DNA of 64,000 nt from Acidilobaceae archaeon (GCA_027037535.1 JALVZQ010000005.1:306686-370685); one strand, 5' to 3'; numbered from the stretch's first letter, positions 19,463-28,902 are shown. Program-made: numbers and translations. The notes: generated by a model not told the origin, from the letters alone.

Positions 19463-19792
19463 ATGGCACAGTCTCAGGCAGAACCTGTAGAAGAAATCGA
19501 TACAGAGATCGAGGTAACGGAGTTTAAAGTATCTCCGGAATTTCTAGAGGCTATGCTGGTAGCAGTAGATCTATTGGAAAAAGTCTCGACGGGCGAATTA
19601 ACGCTTAGCGAGGCCCGGGCTATATTTGAGGAAAAAGTTAATCCAGTTATCGCACATATAAGAGAAACCTCTCGTCCCGTAAGAGGAAAATCAAAAACGA
19701 AGAAATCTAAGAAGAAGTCCTCGAAGAAGACTAAGACAAAGAAAGAGTCAAAAACAAAATCTAAGAAGTCTAAATCAAAGAAGTCCAAGTAG
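19463..19792 (+). CDS. rpo13: Rpo13-like RNA polymerase subunit
   Basis: A 109-aa protein with an acidic N-terminus, a short helical core (LVAVDLLEKVSTGELTLSEA then RAIFEEKVNP) and a long Lys/Ser-rich basic tail. This layout matches Rpo13, the crenarchaeal RNA polymerase subunit that binds DNA downstream of the active site with a helix-turn-helix and a basic tail. ATG 19463 has GAGGTG 8 nt upstream; the GTG at 19454 overlaps that site. A basic chromatin-like protein is the alternative. The assignment is from pattern and length, not from a search. Confidence 0.6.
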   Translation: MAQSQAEPVEEIDTEIEVTEFKVSPEFLEAMLVAVDLLEKVSTGELTLSEARAIFEEKVNPVIAHIRETSRPVRGKSKTKKSKKKSSKKTKTKKESKTKSKKSKSKKSK

Positions 19793-19854
19793 CCGTTCTA
19801 TTTTTACAGGGCTTCCGAGATTAAACGTATCTTTGCTTGAGTCATGATATTGGC

Positions 19855-20241
19855 CTATAAAGAATAACGCTTGACGGACGGAGTATATCCTAGTTCCTTG
19901 AGGGTCTCTATGATGGTTTCTTCGGGCACTCTTCTATCGAATACTACGACTACCCTGTTCTTTCCACCTTCTTTGATAAGTTTCAGTTTGTCTACGACTA
20001 CTCTTCCAAGAATCATATCATTCATACTCTTGGACGGTACAAGATAATCCTTGAACTTCTTCCTCTGAGTCTCATAGAACACGTCAAAGTTCCTGAGAAT
20101 CCTAAATGCCTCGTTCACATCATTTGGCTCTATGCCGAGTTTCTCCACAATTAATCTAAGCAACTTCTCTGCTTCGTCAACGCTAAGCTCAACGCTCTTG
20201 TACTTCCCCATATCTATCTCGACTACTATCTCCTTACTCAT
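19855..20241 (-). CDS. Conserved-looking protein of unknown function (128 aa)
   Basis: Not recognised. A soluble protein with an alternating strand/helix pattern (EIVVEIDMGKYKSVELSVDEA, EKLLRLIVEKLGIEPNDVNE, then NRVVVVFDRRVPEETIIETL). It has no cysteines and no membrane segment. Two adjacent ATGs are possible; the second (20241) is better spaced from GGTG. It is convergent with the Rpo13-like gene and divergent from PCNA, a replication/transcription neighbourhood that hints at an information-processing role without proving one. Confidence 0.6.
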   Translation of the reverse strand: MSKEIVVEIDMGKYKSVELSVDEAEKLLRLIVEKLGIEPNDVNEAFRILRNFDVFYETQRKKFKDYLVPSKSMNDMILGRVVVDKLKLIKEGGKNRVVVVFDRRVPEETIIETLKELGYTPSVKRYSL

Positions 20242-20361
20242 ATCCATAGCACCTAATAGAATATTCGTAAACTAGCAAGAATATAAACCTGCAGTAGTGG
20301 TTCAGCTTATCATCGTTTTCTCAGCAATATCGGGTTTAGTAGCATAGAAGACTCTAGGGCA

Positions 20362-20373
20362 TATTTTATAGTA
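20362..20373 (+). promoter_or_regulatory. Probable promoter of the PCNA gene
   Basis: The AT-rich stretch CATATTTTATAG lies about 60 nt upstream of the PCNA ATG in the divergent gap and is the best TATA-like element there. A GGGTG shortly before the ATG could serve as ribosome binding site. Confidence 0.4.
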
Positions 20374-20426
20374 CAACAACTGCAATACTATAGATTGGGC
20401 TAGTAGAATTCCCCGGGTGCAGGAAT

Positions 20427-21176
20427 ATGCTAAGAATCGTATATTCTGCAGCATCAAAGTTCAAGTACGTAACACAGAGCCTCGCCAAAATCAATGATGA
20501 AGGAATATTTCATTTCGCTCCCGACCAGTTAGCTGCTCAAATAATGAGTCCTGACAAAACAACTATGGCAGTACTCAAAATGCCTCCTCTCTCATTCGAC
20601 GAGTACATCGTCGACGAAGAACTAGCCCTAATTGTAAAAACAGACGAGTTTAACAAAGTTGTTAGAAGAGCTACAAGAAACGATGATTTAATAATCGAGT
20701 ACGACTATGACCAGCAAATACTCCTATTATCGCTGAGAGACCGTAAAACTGGTCTAATACGACAATTTACTATAACGTCTATTCCGGCAACAGACTTTAA
20801 ACTAAGAGAGCCAAAGATAGATTCGACTGCAAGATTCCATATGCTTTCAGACGATTTCAAGACTATTATCCAAGACAGTAAAATCGTGGGAGATACAGTT
20901 ACATTCATTGCAAAGCCTGAGGAAGTAATTGTAAAATCCGAAGGCGAGGAGAAGGAATATGAGTGGATAATGAAGGAGGGGGATCCCCTAATTACACTTG
21001 ATGTAGATGAAGAAACCACGAGCACATATACTCGATCGAGCCTGGAAGTCACATCTAAACCTACGGGTGCCGCCGATAACGTAAAAGTAAGCTATGCAAC
21101 AGATTATCCTATGCAGATTGAATACACTTTTCCTAACGGCGAAAAACTCGTAATATACATAGCGCCGTCATTCTAG
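20427..21176 (+). CDS. pcn: DNA polymerase sliding clamp PCNA
   Basis: A 249-aa PCNA, which rings DNA and tethers polymerase, Fen1, ligase and other PIP-box proteins. Two repeated clamp domains are visible: LRIVYSAASKFKYVTQSL at the N-terminus and the FTITSIPATDFKLREP linker region, ending in YIAPSF. Crenarchaea usually encode two or three PCNA paralogues that can form heterotrimers, so this may be one of several. The stop overlaps by 4 nt with the convergent zinc-binding protein gene. Confidence 0.95.
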   Translation: MLRIVYSAASKFKYVTQSLAKINDEGIFHFAPDQLAAQIMSPDKTTMAVLKMPPLSFDEYIVDEELALIVKTDEFNKVVRRATRNDDLIIEYDYDQQILLLSLRDRKTGLIRQFTITSIPATDFKLREPKIDSTARFHMLSDDFKTIIQDSKIVGDTVTFIAKPEEVIVKSEGEEKEYEWIMKEGDPLITLDVDEETTSTYTRSSLEVTSKPTGAADNVKVSYATDYPMQIEYTFPNGEKLVIYIAPSF

Positions 21177-21472
21177 ATTTTCCTTTTTCTCTTAGTCCTT
21201 GAACCGACTCTTCTACTGCTCCTACTAGTGCTTTTGCTTGTGATTAGTTGACCGACCCTATTTATGAGATCACTATTTGGCGTGTTCGCTAGGCTTTTTA
21301 GAGAAGGTATAACGGCATAGAGCTGCTTACACGATAACCCTCTTCTAGGATACGCGACAGATAAACAGTAGGGACATAAGTTCAATGCTTCTCCTCCATA
21401 CACGCATCGTATCGTAATACCTCGGCGACCACATAGATCGCATCTCTCCCACGCAAGCGTGAGCGTATTCAT
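21173..21472 (-). CDS. Small zinc-ribbon protein with basic tail
   Basis: A 99-aa protein with two CxxC pairs (CDLCGRRG; CPYCL, with GGEALNL before the second) that form a zinc ribbon like the one at the N-terminus of archaeal MBF1, but no helix-turn-helix follows. The C-terminus is very basic and Ser/Arg-rich. This suggests nucleic-acid binding; the function is unknown. ATG 21472 is preferred because GGTGGGA lies 6 nt upstream; GTG 21484 overlaps that site. A 7-codon upstream frame precedes it. Confidence 0.65.
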   Translation of the reverse strand: MNTLTLAWERCDLCGRRGITIRCVYGGEALNLCPYCLSVAYPRRGLSCKQLYAVIPSLKSLANTPNSDLINRVGQLITSKSTSRSSRRVGSRTKRKRKI

Positions 21473-21498
21473 ATCCCATCCCACCGATAATTTCCCGT

Positions 21499-21522
21499 CA
21501 AGCCATTCTCCATGACACCATG
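21499..21522 (-). other. Seven-codon upstream frame with strong ribosome binding site
   Basis: On the minus strand an ATG (21522) follows GAGGGAGGAGGGA by 3 nt and reads MVSWRMA before a TGA. A TATA-like element (about 21559-21570) sits the right distance upstream. It ends 27 nt before the ATG of the zinc-ribbon gene. It may be a leader peptide or simply the remains of an earlier start. Confidence 0.3.
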
Positions 21523-21579
21523 CGTCCCTCCTCCCTCACCGCGGACTACCCCAACGGGCATATTATAGTGTCGCCCGCC

Positions 21580-21612
21580 GCGGATGCCGCGGCTCATCGG
21601 TCGGGTCCATTT
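21580..21612 (-). other. GC-rich hairpin after the DUF72 gene
   Basis: Read on the minus strand, GCCGCGG-CAT-CCGCGGC forms a 7-bp stem with a 3-nt loop, flanked by GACCCGACCGATGA and GGGCGAC. It stands out from the AT-rich surroundings just downstream of the DUF72 stop. It could be a structured leader or a 3'-end signal. The pieces do not form a convincing kink-turn, tRNA or C/D RNA. Confidence 0.35.
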
Positions 21613-21634
21613 CTTTTAGTAGCGCTTCTAGAGA

Positions 21635-22396
21635 TTATTTATCCGATCCTAGTATCTTTTTGAAGCGAACAGCGTCTTCATAAGAATAAATATTATTGAA
21701 TAAAACATAGATCTGTTCAACATCTAAATTCTCTATTATTCTTTTAAGATTAATTAAATCGTCATCAGTATAGCGATACTTATAGTTGACTTCTCTCCCT
21801 CCCAGACCGTGAAGCCTTGTATATGCTATCTCTCTCGGAAAAACATGTGGAATTCTTCCTCTAAGAAAATCTCCAATAATTACAACTCCATATTTAGTCG
21901 AGAACTCTTCTAATAAGCAGCGATACTGATCAAGCCACCACTCGCCTCTCGGCTCCCAGCCAAACACTATATTCTCTACATCACGAGTAACTCTCGAGAA
22001 AAATGCTCGGAGTCTTTCAATATTGACGTCTATTGGCTTGAAGCTTGAAGGACTCTGAAAAACTATTATCTCGGCCTTTAAAATCTCCGCAGCTCTCTTA
22101 GTCTCTTGCCACGCCCACCAGATTTCACGGGTGTTCTTAAAGAATCCGTAATTCTCTGGTTTTCCTGGTATCTTCCTTTTGATACGGCGCCAGAGTCTAG
22201 GATTGTATTGATGCGTTATAAGCATCCATGCCTTCACAGTAAAGATGAATCCCTCAGGGGCATCCTTTCTCATTTTCTCTAATGATTCTGGCGGAGGAGG
22301 GTCATAGAAGGTCTGTTGTAATTCAACTACGTCTAGATCTCGGTAGATTAGTTTTCTACTGCGAGAAAACCCACATGTCCCTACATAAATTTCCAT
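21635..22396 (-). CDS. DUF72 (YecE-like) family protein
   Basis: A 253-aa TIM-barrel-type protein of the widespread DUF72 family. Signatures are MEIYVGTCGF at the start, VVELQQTFYDPPPPESL, FIFTVKAWMLITH and the conserved aromatic-rich stretches FGWEPRGEWW and YTRLHGLGGREVNYKYRY. The biochemical role of the family is not firmly known. ATG 22396 has GGTGAT 7 nt upstream. Confidence 0.9.
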   Translation of the reverse strand: MEIYVGTCGFSRSRKLIYRDLDVVELQQTFYDPPPPESLEKMRKDAPEGFIFTVKAWMLITHQYNPRLWRRIKRKIPGKPENYGFFKNTREIWWAWQETKRAAEILKAEIIVFQSPSSFKPIDVNIERLRAFFSRVTRDVENIVFGWEPRGEWWLDQYRCLLEEFSTKYGVVIIGDFLRGRIPHVFPREIAYTRLHGLGGREVNYKYRYTDDDLINLKRIIENLDVEQIYVLFNNIYSYEDAVRFKKILGSDK

Positions 22397-22566
22397 AAGA
22401 CTTATCACCGTATGACCTCACGATTATGAAGATCCCCTTAGTATACATATGTGTCTGTTCGGGTCTTGTATTTTTAGGGTTGAAACCATGCCAACCACCA
22501 CTTGATATAGTCGAGAATATTATAATGACCGAGTTATGATTCCACAAATAGGCGCGTAGAATAGAG

Positions 22567-23052
22567 ATGATTGCGATGAGTAATGAAGTGCGCGAAAATA
22601 CTAATGCTAACAAGGAAACATCTGCTAAGTTAAGAAACTATCTTAGTATTATAGCCGTGATCGTATTCTTCATCCTTGCCGCCTATATGCTCCTAGGAGG
22701 AGTGCTACGTCTTGCAATAGTTGAAGGCATAAGTATGGAACCCTTACTTCATACCGGAGACGTGGTCCTGATCAAAAAAGAAGCCCCTGACCAAATCAAC
22801 GTTGGCGATATAGTAGTTTACTCTTCCGGTACAAAATATATAATACATAGAGTTATAGAAATCAAAAAAATTGATGGTAAATACTGTTATGTAGTTAAAG
22901 GAGATAATAATCCAATGCCTGATCCTGGATTTCCTGAATGCCATGGGTTAGGAATACCTTACGATGCTATAGTAGGTGTAGTTCAAGAAGTCGACGGATC
23001 CCCTGTAAAGATTCCTTATGTTGGTGGATTATCTCTATTGGTTAGAGGATAA
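22567..23052 (+). CDS. Signal peptidase I (archaeal Sec11 type)
   Basis: A 161-aa membrane-anchored signal peptidase that removes signal peptides from Sec-exported proteins. One N-terminal helix (LSIIAVIVFFILAAYMLLGG) is followed by box B GISMEPL with the catalytic Ser (about residue 56), IIHRVIEI with the catalytic His (about 94, the archaeal/ER replacement of bacterial Lys) and KGDNN with the conserved Asp (about 113). A second ATG at 22576 is also possible. It is transcribed divergently from the DUF72 gene. Confidence 0.93.
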   Translation: MIAMSNEVRENTNANKETSAKLRNYLSIIAVIVFFILAAYMLLGGVLRLAIVEGISMEPLLHTGDVVLIKKEAPDQINVGDIVVYSSGTKYIIHRVIEIKKIDGKYCYVVKGDNNPMPDPGFPECHGLGIPYDAIVGVVQEVDGSPVKIPYVGGLSLLVRG

Positions 23053-23076
23053 TCAGCACAAGCATTCTATACTCCT

Positions 23077-25197
23077 TTATTGATTCACCAGCCTGCGTCT
23101 CCGCGTTCTTATTAGATCCCAATTAGAGGCTACCTCTATAACCCACTTACCAGCCTTTCCCCGTAGCTTCGCAATTGATTTTACAGCCCTACCCTCCTCG
23201 ACCCCCAGCTTTCTTGAGATTTCTGGCAATGCTTTCTCTAACCTGAGGAGTGCTTCATGATGATCCTCGCAGAGAGCTATACCATTCCTTACTTTAGCAG
23301 GTTTTCTACAAAGCATGCATGTTATATCCGGACGGACTGCTCCCAGGGCAATTGAGATTCTATATCCTACGTCTTCGAGTCTCTCATTAAAGTTTCTTAT
23401 AAGGCTATCCATTATACTCTTTGTTTCTTCTACTACCTTTCTCCGCGTCAACACTCCTCTTCTCACAAGTTCAAGTTTTTGCTCCATATCACGTGTGAGA
23501 TCGGGCCTCGATAATTCTGGAAACAGAGTTGAAATTATCTCGGCAATTGACTCTCCTAGCTCCGTTACGACTGTTTTTCCTCCCCTCGATTCAAGATAGC
23601 CTCTAGAGAATAGAACTTCAATTATTCTTGCCCTAGTAGCCTCTGTTCCAATATTTACGCTCTCCATCCATTTGAGAAGAGCTGTTCTTGATAGATCGGG
23701 GACACTACGTGCCCAGTTGGTCCGATATGATGCTTTCGTTACTCTAACTATCTCTCGTGTTCTCAGGAGAGGTAATTCTTCTTCTTTAGGTCTAAGATAC
23801 GGGTAATACTGATACCAGCCTTCTTCTATTACCGTTACGCCCTTAGCACTATACTTTCTACCGTGCTTGTCTATCAGCTCTGCCTTCGTTCTTGAGATGA
23901 CTGCTCTTGGAGCGAAGGCTGCGAGAAATCTCCTAACTATTAGATCATAAATTTTTCGATGATCTGTATCAAGATATTTTGGTATGACGCCAGTAGGATG
24001 TATTGCTGGATGTGCTGGATCGTCTTTTCTTCCCTGTACGGGTTTTAGCACGGGATTCTCTGAGAGTATCTTCTTAGCGAGGCTTCCATAATACTCGCTC
24101 TTTGTCAGGCGGGCAATGATATTCCTATAGTTAATTGTAGGTGGTAGCTTTTGGCTATTGGTTCTTGGATAGCTTATTAATGCTTCTAGATAGAGGTCTT
24201 CTGCTAGTTTCTGTGTTTTCATGGGGCTAAACTTGTATAGTCTGGCCGCTTCTTTCTGAAGATCTCCTAGGTTAAATGCTGGTGGAGGCGATACCGGTAT
24301 CTTGTTGCTTTCAACGTTAGAGACGCTCAAAACAGGGTTCTTCTTGAGATAGCTAACTATACTTATGGCTTCTTCTTTTGATTGGGGACGCCATCCATGA
24401 GGATATGCCTTGAAAGATATATTGTGGTGTAGGCATTCTAGTACTAGAGAAAACTCTGGTGTTGGAACAGCTAGATTAATCTCTTTCCATCGCCTAGCGG
24501 CCTCGACGATGGTTGGACTCTGTACTCTGCCAGCACTAAGGATTATCCTTTGCCCGGTGAATTTCCGTGCAGCGTGCATTAGGGCCCTGCTTACATTTAT
24601 GCCCCATATCCAGTCTATTTCGTGTCGAGCCATCCCTGCCTCTACGAGGCTAATATCTGGGAGCTCGAGTCTTTCAAAGGCCCTCCTGAGCTCAGTGGGG
24701 CTTAGGCTCGAGAATTTCATTCTCTTATACCGAGACGGATCGCCTAAATAATATATTATCGTGTAGCCGATTACGCTTCCTTCAATGTCATAGTCACAAG
24801 CGTTTATGTAGAGGGAAGCGTTTGGAAGAATGTATTTCATCAGATCATAGAATTTCTTTAGATGCGAGGCTCTTCTATCGAATTCGAAGATAGGCCTCCA
24901 CTCAAACTCGTATACGGGAAATCCTCTCTTAGGAGAATAAGGTCCAAATAAGTGGCCTGCGCTTGGGACAACAAATATTCTCCGCCCATCTATCTGTATA
25001 CTCCAGTAGGGTATCCCCTTGTATCTACACTTTACGCCCTTCCCTAATGCATATGCGATTTTTTCTGCCGCTTTCGGCTTTTCAGCCACAACTGCAATAT
25101 ATGGATTCCTCGGATAACATGCATAGTTCTGGGTTAATCGATTGGTTGTTCCAGTGTATCTTGGTCTCTTGCGCCAACCCCGATTATATTTCCGCAT
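23077..25197 (-). CDS. topA: DNA topoisomerase type IA
   Basis: A 706-aa type IA topoisomerase, which relaxes negative supercoils and decatenates DNA. The Toprim domain shows VVAEKPKAA (Glu39) and DYDIEG (135-140); the catalytic tyrosine is Tyr343 in LISYPRTNS; the TEATRA motif lies about residue 520. A cysteine/histidine set (CMLCRKPAKVRNGIALCEDH) near the C-terminus is probably a zinc finger. There is no helicase domain, so it is not reverse gyrase. Length fits archaeal topoisomerase III-like enzymes. Confidence 0.93.
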   Translation of the reverse strand: MRKYNRGWRKRPRYTGTTNRLTQNYACYPRNPYIAVVAEKPKAAEKIAYALGKGVKCRYKGIPYWSIQIDGRRIFVVPSAGHLFGPYSPKRGFPVYEFEWRPIFEFDRRASHLKKFYDLMKYILPNASLYINACDYDIEGSVIGYTIIYYLGDPSRYKRMKFSSLSPTELRRAFERLELPDISLVEAGMARHEIDWIWGINVSRALMHAARKFTGQRIILSAGRVQSPTIVEAARRWKEINLAVPTPEFSLVLECLHHNISFKAYPHGWRPQSKEEAISIVSYLKKNPVLSVSNVESNKIPVSPPPAFNLGDLQKEAARLYKFSPMKTQKLAEDLYLEALISYPRTNSQKLPPTINYRNIIARLTKSEYYGSLAKKILSENPVLKPVQGRKDDPAHPAIHPTGVIPKYLDTDHRKIYDLIVRRFLAAFAPRAVISRTKAELIDKHGRKYSAKGVTVIEEGWYQYYPYLRPKEEELPLLRTREIVRVTKASYRTNWARSVPDLSRTALLKWMESVNIGTEATRARIIEVLFSRGYLESRGGKTVVTELGESIAEIISTLFPELSRPDLTRDMEQKLELVRRGVLTRRKVVEETKSIMDSLIRNFNERLEDVGYRISIALGAVRPDITCMLCRKPAKVRNGIALCEDHHEALLRLEKALPEISRKLGVEEGRAVKSIAKLRGKAGKWVIEVASNWDLIRTRRRRLVNQ

Positions 25198-25250
25198 AAT
25201 AGAAAACCTCTAGGCTGCGGCCTTATAGAGTTTAATAGAGAGTGCTTCTA

Positions 25251-26357
25251 TCAGGTTACGGGTATTGGCATTGTCAGTATTAGTAGGAGGCCGAAGAGGA
25301 TTCCTGCAAGGGCCGTTCCAGAATCAACTTCTTCTATTCCTAGGGCTGTTCCTGGATGACCATGCCTATTCATGTAAAATATGAATATTGCTAGTAACGC
25401 GAAAAACGTGAAACCAGGCCACAGTGTGCTCGATACTATAAGCAGGATAACAGTAGTTATCGTTATAAGATAATGAAGTCGGAATCCTGCGAGGGCCCTT
25501 ACTATATGGCCTCCGTCTAAAGATGCCACTGGGAGTAGGTTGAGAAAAGTAACAACGAACACTATGAACGCAGCGAACCCCATAGGGCTTAGTATAATCA
25601 CTTCATGAGGTCCAGGGCTTACTGGTGTTGGAATAAGTAGCATTATTAGAGGTACAAACGGTATCACTCCACCTGTCGCCGCGGCCGGCAAAACTATTGA
25701 TGCTTTTACTCCATAGTACGCAAATGGAAATGCTGCAAGGAATCCTGTCAGCGGACCCATAATACTACTTAGGCTTAAGGCTCTCGCAGTCGGTGGAAGC
25801 CATCTCATATTGATGACTGCTCCAAAGGTACCTATGAAGCCTAGCTGAATAGGCGGAGCCGGGATAAAGTAGGGGATGCTCGCTGGAGTCCTATATCTTC
25901 TTAGCGTTATCCAGTGTCCCAGTTCATGGGCGAGAAGCGGAACCAGGAGCCCTAATAGGTAGCCGAGAGGGCTCCATGCTATTCCCTCTCCATAATTTGA
26001 TGAAAGCGCTAAACCCGAAACATAAACCATCAGTAATGTAACACCTGCGAGAATTATTCCAAGAAGTCTCCGACTACCCTTGCTTTTACTCCTATAGAGC
26101 ACAAGGGATAGTCCATTCTGTTTTTTTACAAGTCTAACATAGCATCCTCTAGGGACAAGGTTATCATAGGCTAGTAACAGGGCCCTTTTCCAAGAGATCG
26201 GTTCCTTCGGAGAAAGAAGCTGTAGTTCTGCAGTATTCTCATTATATACTATTAGAGAGCCTGTCTCGAAGAATTTTCCCACTATCTCTGCACATTTATT
26301 GAAGCTATTTTCTCTCTTATCCTGTAATCCCGTCTGGAGACTAGTATCTGTAGCCAA
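25251..26357 (-). CDS. Site-2 protease family intramembrane metalloprotease
   Basis: A 368-aa S2P/M50 membrane protease. It has an N-terminal soluble region of about 95 residues, then several hydrophobic helices carrying HELGH (about 144-148) and the third zinc ligand motif NLLPVASLDGG (about 273-283). S2P enzymes cleave transmembrane regulators in the membrane plane. The substrate is unknown here. TTG 26357 has GGAGGG upstream; another TTG at 26369 is possible. Either overlaps the rpo6 stop, so the two genes are translationally linked. Confidence 0.9.
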   Translation of the reverse strand: MATDTSLQTGLQDKRENSFNKCAEIVGKFFETGSLIVYNENTAELQLLSPKEPISWKRALLLAYDNLVPRGCYVRLVKKQNGLSLVLYRSKSKGSRRLLGIILAGVTLLMVYVSGLALSSNYGEGIAWSPLGYLLGLLVPLLAHELGHWITLRRYRTPASIPYFIPAPPIQLGFIGTFGAVINMRWLPPTARALSLSSIMGPLTGFLAAFPFAYYGVKASIVLPAAATGGVIPFVPLIMLLIPTPVSPGPHEVIILSPMGFAAFIVFVVTFLNLLPVASLDGGHIVRALAGFRLHYLITITTVILLIVSSTLWPGFTFFALLAIFIFYMNRHGHPGTALGIEEVDSGTALAGILFGLLLILTMPIPVT

Positions 26358-26649
26358 TTTCCCTCCCAAGTTCTAATAGGGTCTTGAGTGGTATTGCTTG
26401 GGCAGGTCCTCCGGGGATATACCTGTAGACTGAGAGCGGTAGTATCCCGTTATCTACCTCGTACCTAGCAATATCTAGAGGATCCGTTGAGCCTACAACT
26501 TCTGGTGGAACCAGTGGTGGCACACCGAAGCCTAGCTGGAAGGCTCTGATACCTATTATTCGTGCTCTCTCATACTTGGTTAGATATGGTGGCCCTATCC
26601 TTACCTTCTCGCTTATCCTTGGATAGGTGCTGTAGAATTCTTCTGCCAT
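26341..26649 (-). CDS. rpo6: DNA-directed RNA polymerase subunit Rpo6 (K / omega)
   Basis: Rpo6 (RpoK, homologous to omega and Rpb6), which stabilises the assembled RNA polymerase. The 102-aa product carries PYLTKYERARIIGIRAFQL and GSTDPLDIARYEV, then LPLSVYRYIPGG, the family core. ATG 26649 follows GGGAG at 6 nt; the upstream TTG (26664) overlaps that site and is unlikely. It is cotranscribed with the site-2 protease gene. Confidence 0.92.
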   Translation of the reverse strand: MAEEFYSTYPRISEKVRIGPPYLTKYERARIIGIRAFQLGFGVPPLVPPEVVGSTDPLDIARYEVDNGILPLSVYRYIPGGPAQAIPLKTLLELGREIGYRY

Positions 26650-26730
26650 CTTCCTCTCCCACAAACACGCAATGGTTATTTCGGGGTAATAAGTCTAAGA
26701 CGAATACTTGGACTATTAACGGTGATCCTG

Positions 26731-27153
26731 ATGAAATGGGCAATTGCAGCGGTATTGACATTGTTATTATGGGGAGTATGGGGAGTACTTCTAAAAAAGA
26801 TATCCGTAAAAGCCGAATGGTACACGGTATATCTAGTGACTAATACGGCAATAGTCTTGGTAATGTTAACTATTGTGTTCACAAAAGGATTCTCTCATAT
26901 ATCGGTGTTAGATACGAAGTCTATAATAATCGGTCTAGCCGCGGGACTTGCGGGTACCCTAGGATATATATTTTTGATATGGTCGCTTCAGTGGGGAGGT
27001 AAAGCGTCTGTTGTTATACCTCTCACAAGCCTCTATCCTGCCATAACTGTAGTACTATCATATATCGTGCTAGGGGAGAATCTATCATACAAGCAGATAG
27101 CCGGAATCATATTCGCGATGATAGCCATCGTGCTACTGAGCAGTCAGGACTAA
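26731..27153 (+). CDS. EamA/DMT-type small membrane protein
   Basis: A 140-aa integral membrane protein with about five hydrophobic helices (WAIAAVLTLLLWGVWGVLLKK, SIIIGLAAGLAGTLGYIFLI, ASVVIPLTSLYPAITVVLSY). The last part, SLYPAITVVLSYIVLGENLSYKQIAGI, is the classic end of an EamA domain. It has a single domain, half the size of usual DMT exporters, so it probably works as a dimer. The substrate is unknown. GGTGATC, complementary to the 16S 3' end, lies just before ATG 26731; GTG 26722 overlaps it. Confidence 0.8.
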   Translation: MKWAIAAVLTLLLWGVWGVLLKKISVKAEWYTVYLVTNTAIVLVMLTIVFTKGFSHISVLDTKSIIIGLAAGLAGTLGYIFLIWSLQWGGKASVVIPLTSLYPAITVVLSYIVLGENLSYKQIAGIIFAMIAIVLLSSQD

Positions 27154-27237
27154 TCATTCTATTAAGTTTAATTGATTCAGCGCAGTAGGGAGAATTCCCC
27201 TAGTGGATGGTCAAGAAAAATAGATGTTTTAAGGAGG

Positions 27238-28902
27238 TTATTCGAAGTTAAAGGATCCTGGGCCTGATCCCTCTTCCTCTTCTTCGCCTTTACCTTTGCT
27301 CTCTTTCTTTGGCGGCGCAGCCGCTATTACGTCGTCGATCTTTAGCAGGCTTATTGCTGCCTCGCTAGCGCTCTTTATTACTTGCTTCTTTACTATTATT
27401 GGTTCGTATACGTTTATCTTTGTCATGTCTTCTTCTACTTTGCCTTCAATCACGTTTATTCCTGCGAACTTGTGGCCCTGGTTGTGCATTGCTTTTAGCT
27501 GTAGTAGTGTGTCTAGAGCATCCATTCCTGCGCTTTCGGCTAGTACTGTGGGTATTACTTCTAGGGCCTCTGCATATGCCTCGATAGCCATTTGTTCCTT
27601 GCCGCCTACGGTTCTTGCATAGTCTCTTAGCCTCTCGGCTAGTTCTATTTCTATTGCTCCGCCACCGCCTACGATCTTGGGCTCTCTTAGTATGTTTCTT
27701 AGGCTGTGAAGCGCGTCTAGTACGTTTCTCTCGGCCTCGTCTAGGAGCATGTCGTTGGCTCCTCTGAGGAGTATTGTTACGCTCTTGGGGTTCTTTGCTC
27801 CCTCGATGAATATCATTTTGTCTTCTCCGACTTTTCTCTCCTCAACAAGCTCAGCATGGCCTAGATAGTCTTCTTTGAGGTCTCTTAGGCTTGTTATTAT
27901 TTTTGCTCCGGTGGCCTTAGCAATCTTCTCAATATCACTCCTCTTAACCCTCCTAACAGCAAGAATACCCCTCTTAGCAAGGAAATGCTGCGCAACCTCA
28001 TCAATACCCTTCTGAGTCACAACAACATTAGCACCAACACTCACGATCTTGTCGACCATTTCTTTGAGGAGCTTTGTCTCTTCTTCGAGGAACTTGTCTA
28101 GCTGGTCTATGTCTGTTACTCTTATCTTTGTTGTTAGGTCTGGTTTCTGTATCTCGAGCGGTGCATCTAGGACTAGGATCTTTGCGTTTTCTACTCTTCT
28201 AGGCATTCCGGGATGTACTACTTCCTTGTCGATGACTACTCCTCTAACCAGCTTGGAGTCGAGGAGGCTGCCTCCCTTCTTCTTCTCTATCTTTACGTTA
28301 TCGAGATCTACCTTATATGTTCCATCGGGCTGTTTCTCAGCAATTGTCTTTATAGCTTCAATTACCATTTCTATGATTTTTTCTTTCTCGGGTCCGTGTC
28401 CCACGATTTTGCTTGAGAGCGTGGTTTCCACTATTCTTCTTAGAACATCGTCGTCTTCGACATTGATTGGTTCAGCGATTTGGTCGAGTATCTCTAGGGC
28501 CTTGTGCAGGGCCTTTATGTACCCGCTCATTATAATTGTTGGGTGAATGCTCTCGTCTAGGAGTTTCTCGGCTTTTTCTAGCATTGTTCCCGAAAGTACT
28601 ACTACGCTTGTGGTTCCGTCTCCTACCTCGCTATCCTGAGCTTTTGCTACCTCTACGAGTAGTTTAGCTGCTGGGTGCTGTACTTCCATTTCTTTCACAA
28701 TTGTTGCTCCATCGTTTGTCACTACAATGTCTCCGAACGCGTCTACAAGCATCTTGTCGAGGCCTCTGGGGCCTAGGCTGGTCTTGAGAAGCTCGGCGAG
28801 TACCTTAGCCGCTAGGATGTTTGAGCGGAGAGCGTCTCTGCCATATGTCCTCTGCGTGCCCTCTTTTAGTATTAGAACCGGCACGCCTGGTCCTACTGCC
28901 AT
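27238..28902 (-). CDS. thsA: Thermosome subunit (group II chaperonin)
   Basis: A group II chaperonin subunit that folds proteins at high temperature; 554 aa. Visible are [26 protein letters not shown] and the nucleotide-binding GDGTTS (about 92-97), the apical helical protrusion region and the C-terminal [11 protein letters not shown] tail with a Glu/Gly-rich end. ATG 28902 has GGTGAG 4 nt upstream; the GTG at 28911 overlaps that site. Crenarchaea usually have two or three paralogues forming mixed 8- or 9-fold rings. Confidence 0.97.
   Translation of the reverse strand: MAVGPGVPVLILKEGTQRTYGRDALRSNILAAKVLAELLKTSLGPRGLDKMLVDAFGDIVVTNDGATIVKEMEVQHPAAKLLVEVAKAQDSEVGDGTTSVVVLSGTMLEKAEKLLDESIHPTIIMSGYIKALHKALEILDQIAEPINVEDDDVLRRIVETTLSSKIVGHGPEKEKIIEMVIEAIKTIAEKQPDGTYKVDLDNVKIEKKKGGSLLDSKLVRGVVIDKEVVHPGMPRRVENAKILVLDAPLEIQKPDLTTKIRVTDIDQLDKFLEEETKLLKEMVDKIVSVGANVVVTQKGIDEVAQHFLAKRGILAVRRVKRSDIEKIAKATGAKIITSLRDLKEDYLGHAELVEERKVGEDKMIFIEGAKNPKSVTILLRGANDMLLDEAERNVLDALHSLRNILREPKIVGGGGAIEIELAERLRDYARTVGGKEQMAIEAYAEALEVIPTVLAESAGMDALDTLLQLKAMHNQGHKFAGINVIEGKVEEDMTKINVYEPIIVKKQVIKSASEAAISLLKIDDVIAAAPPKKESKGKGEEEEEGSGPGSFNFE

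Noticed and set aside
21540-21612. tRNA or box C/D RNA on the minus strand
   Set aside because: A D-arm-like GGGGTAG is present, but there is no T loop and acceptor ends do not pair; no proper box C and D around a stem.
23077-25197. Reverse gyrase
   Set aside because: Only the type IA topoisomerase part is present; the helicase-like half is missing and the length is 706 residues.
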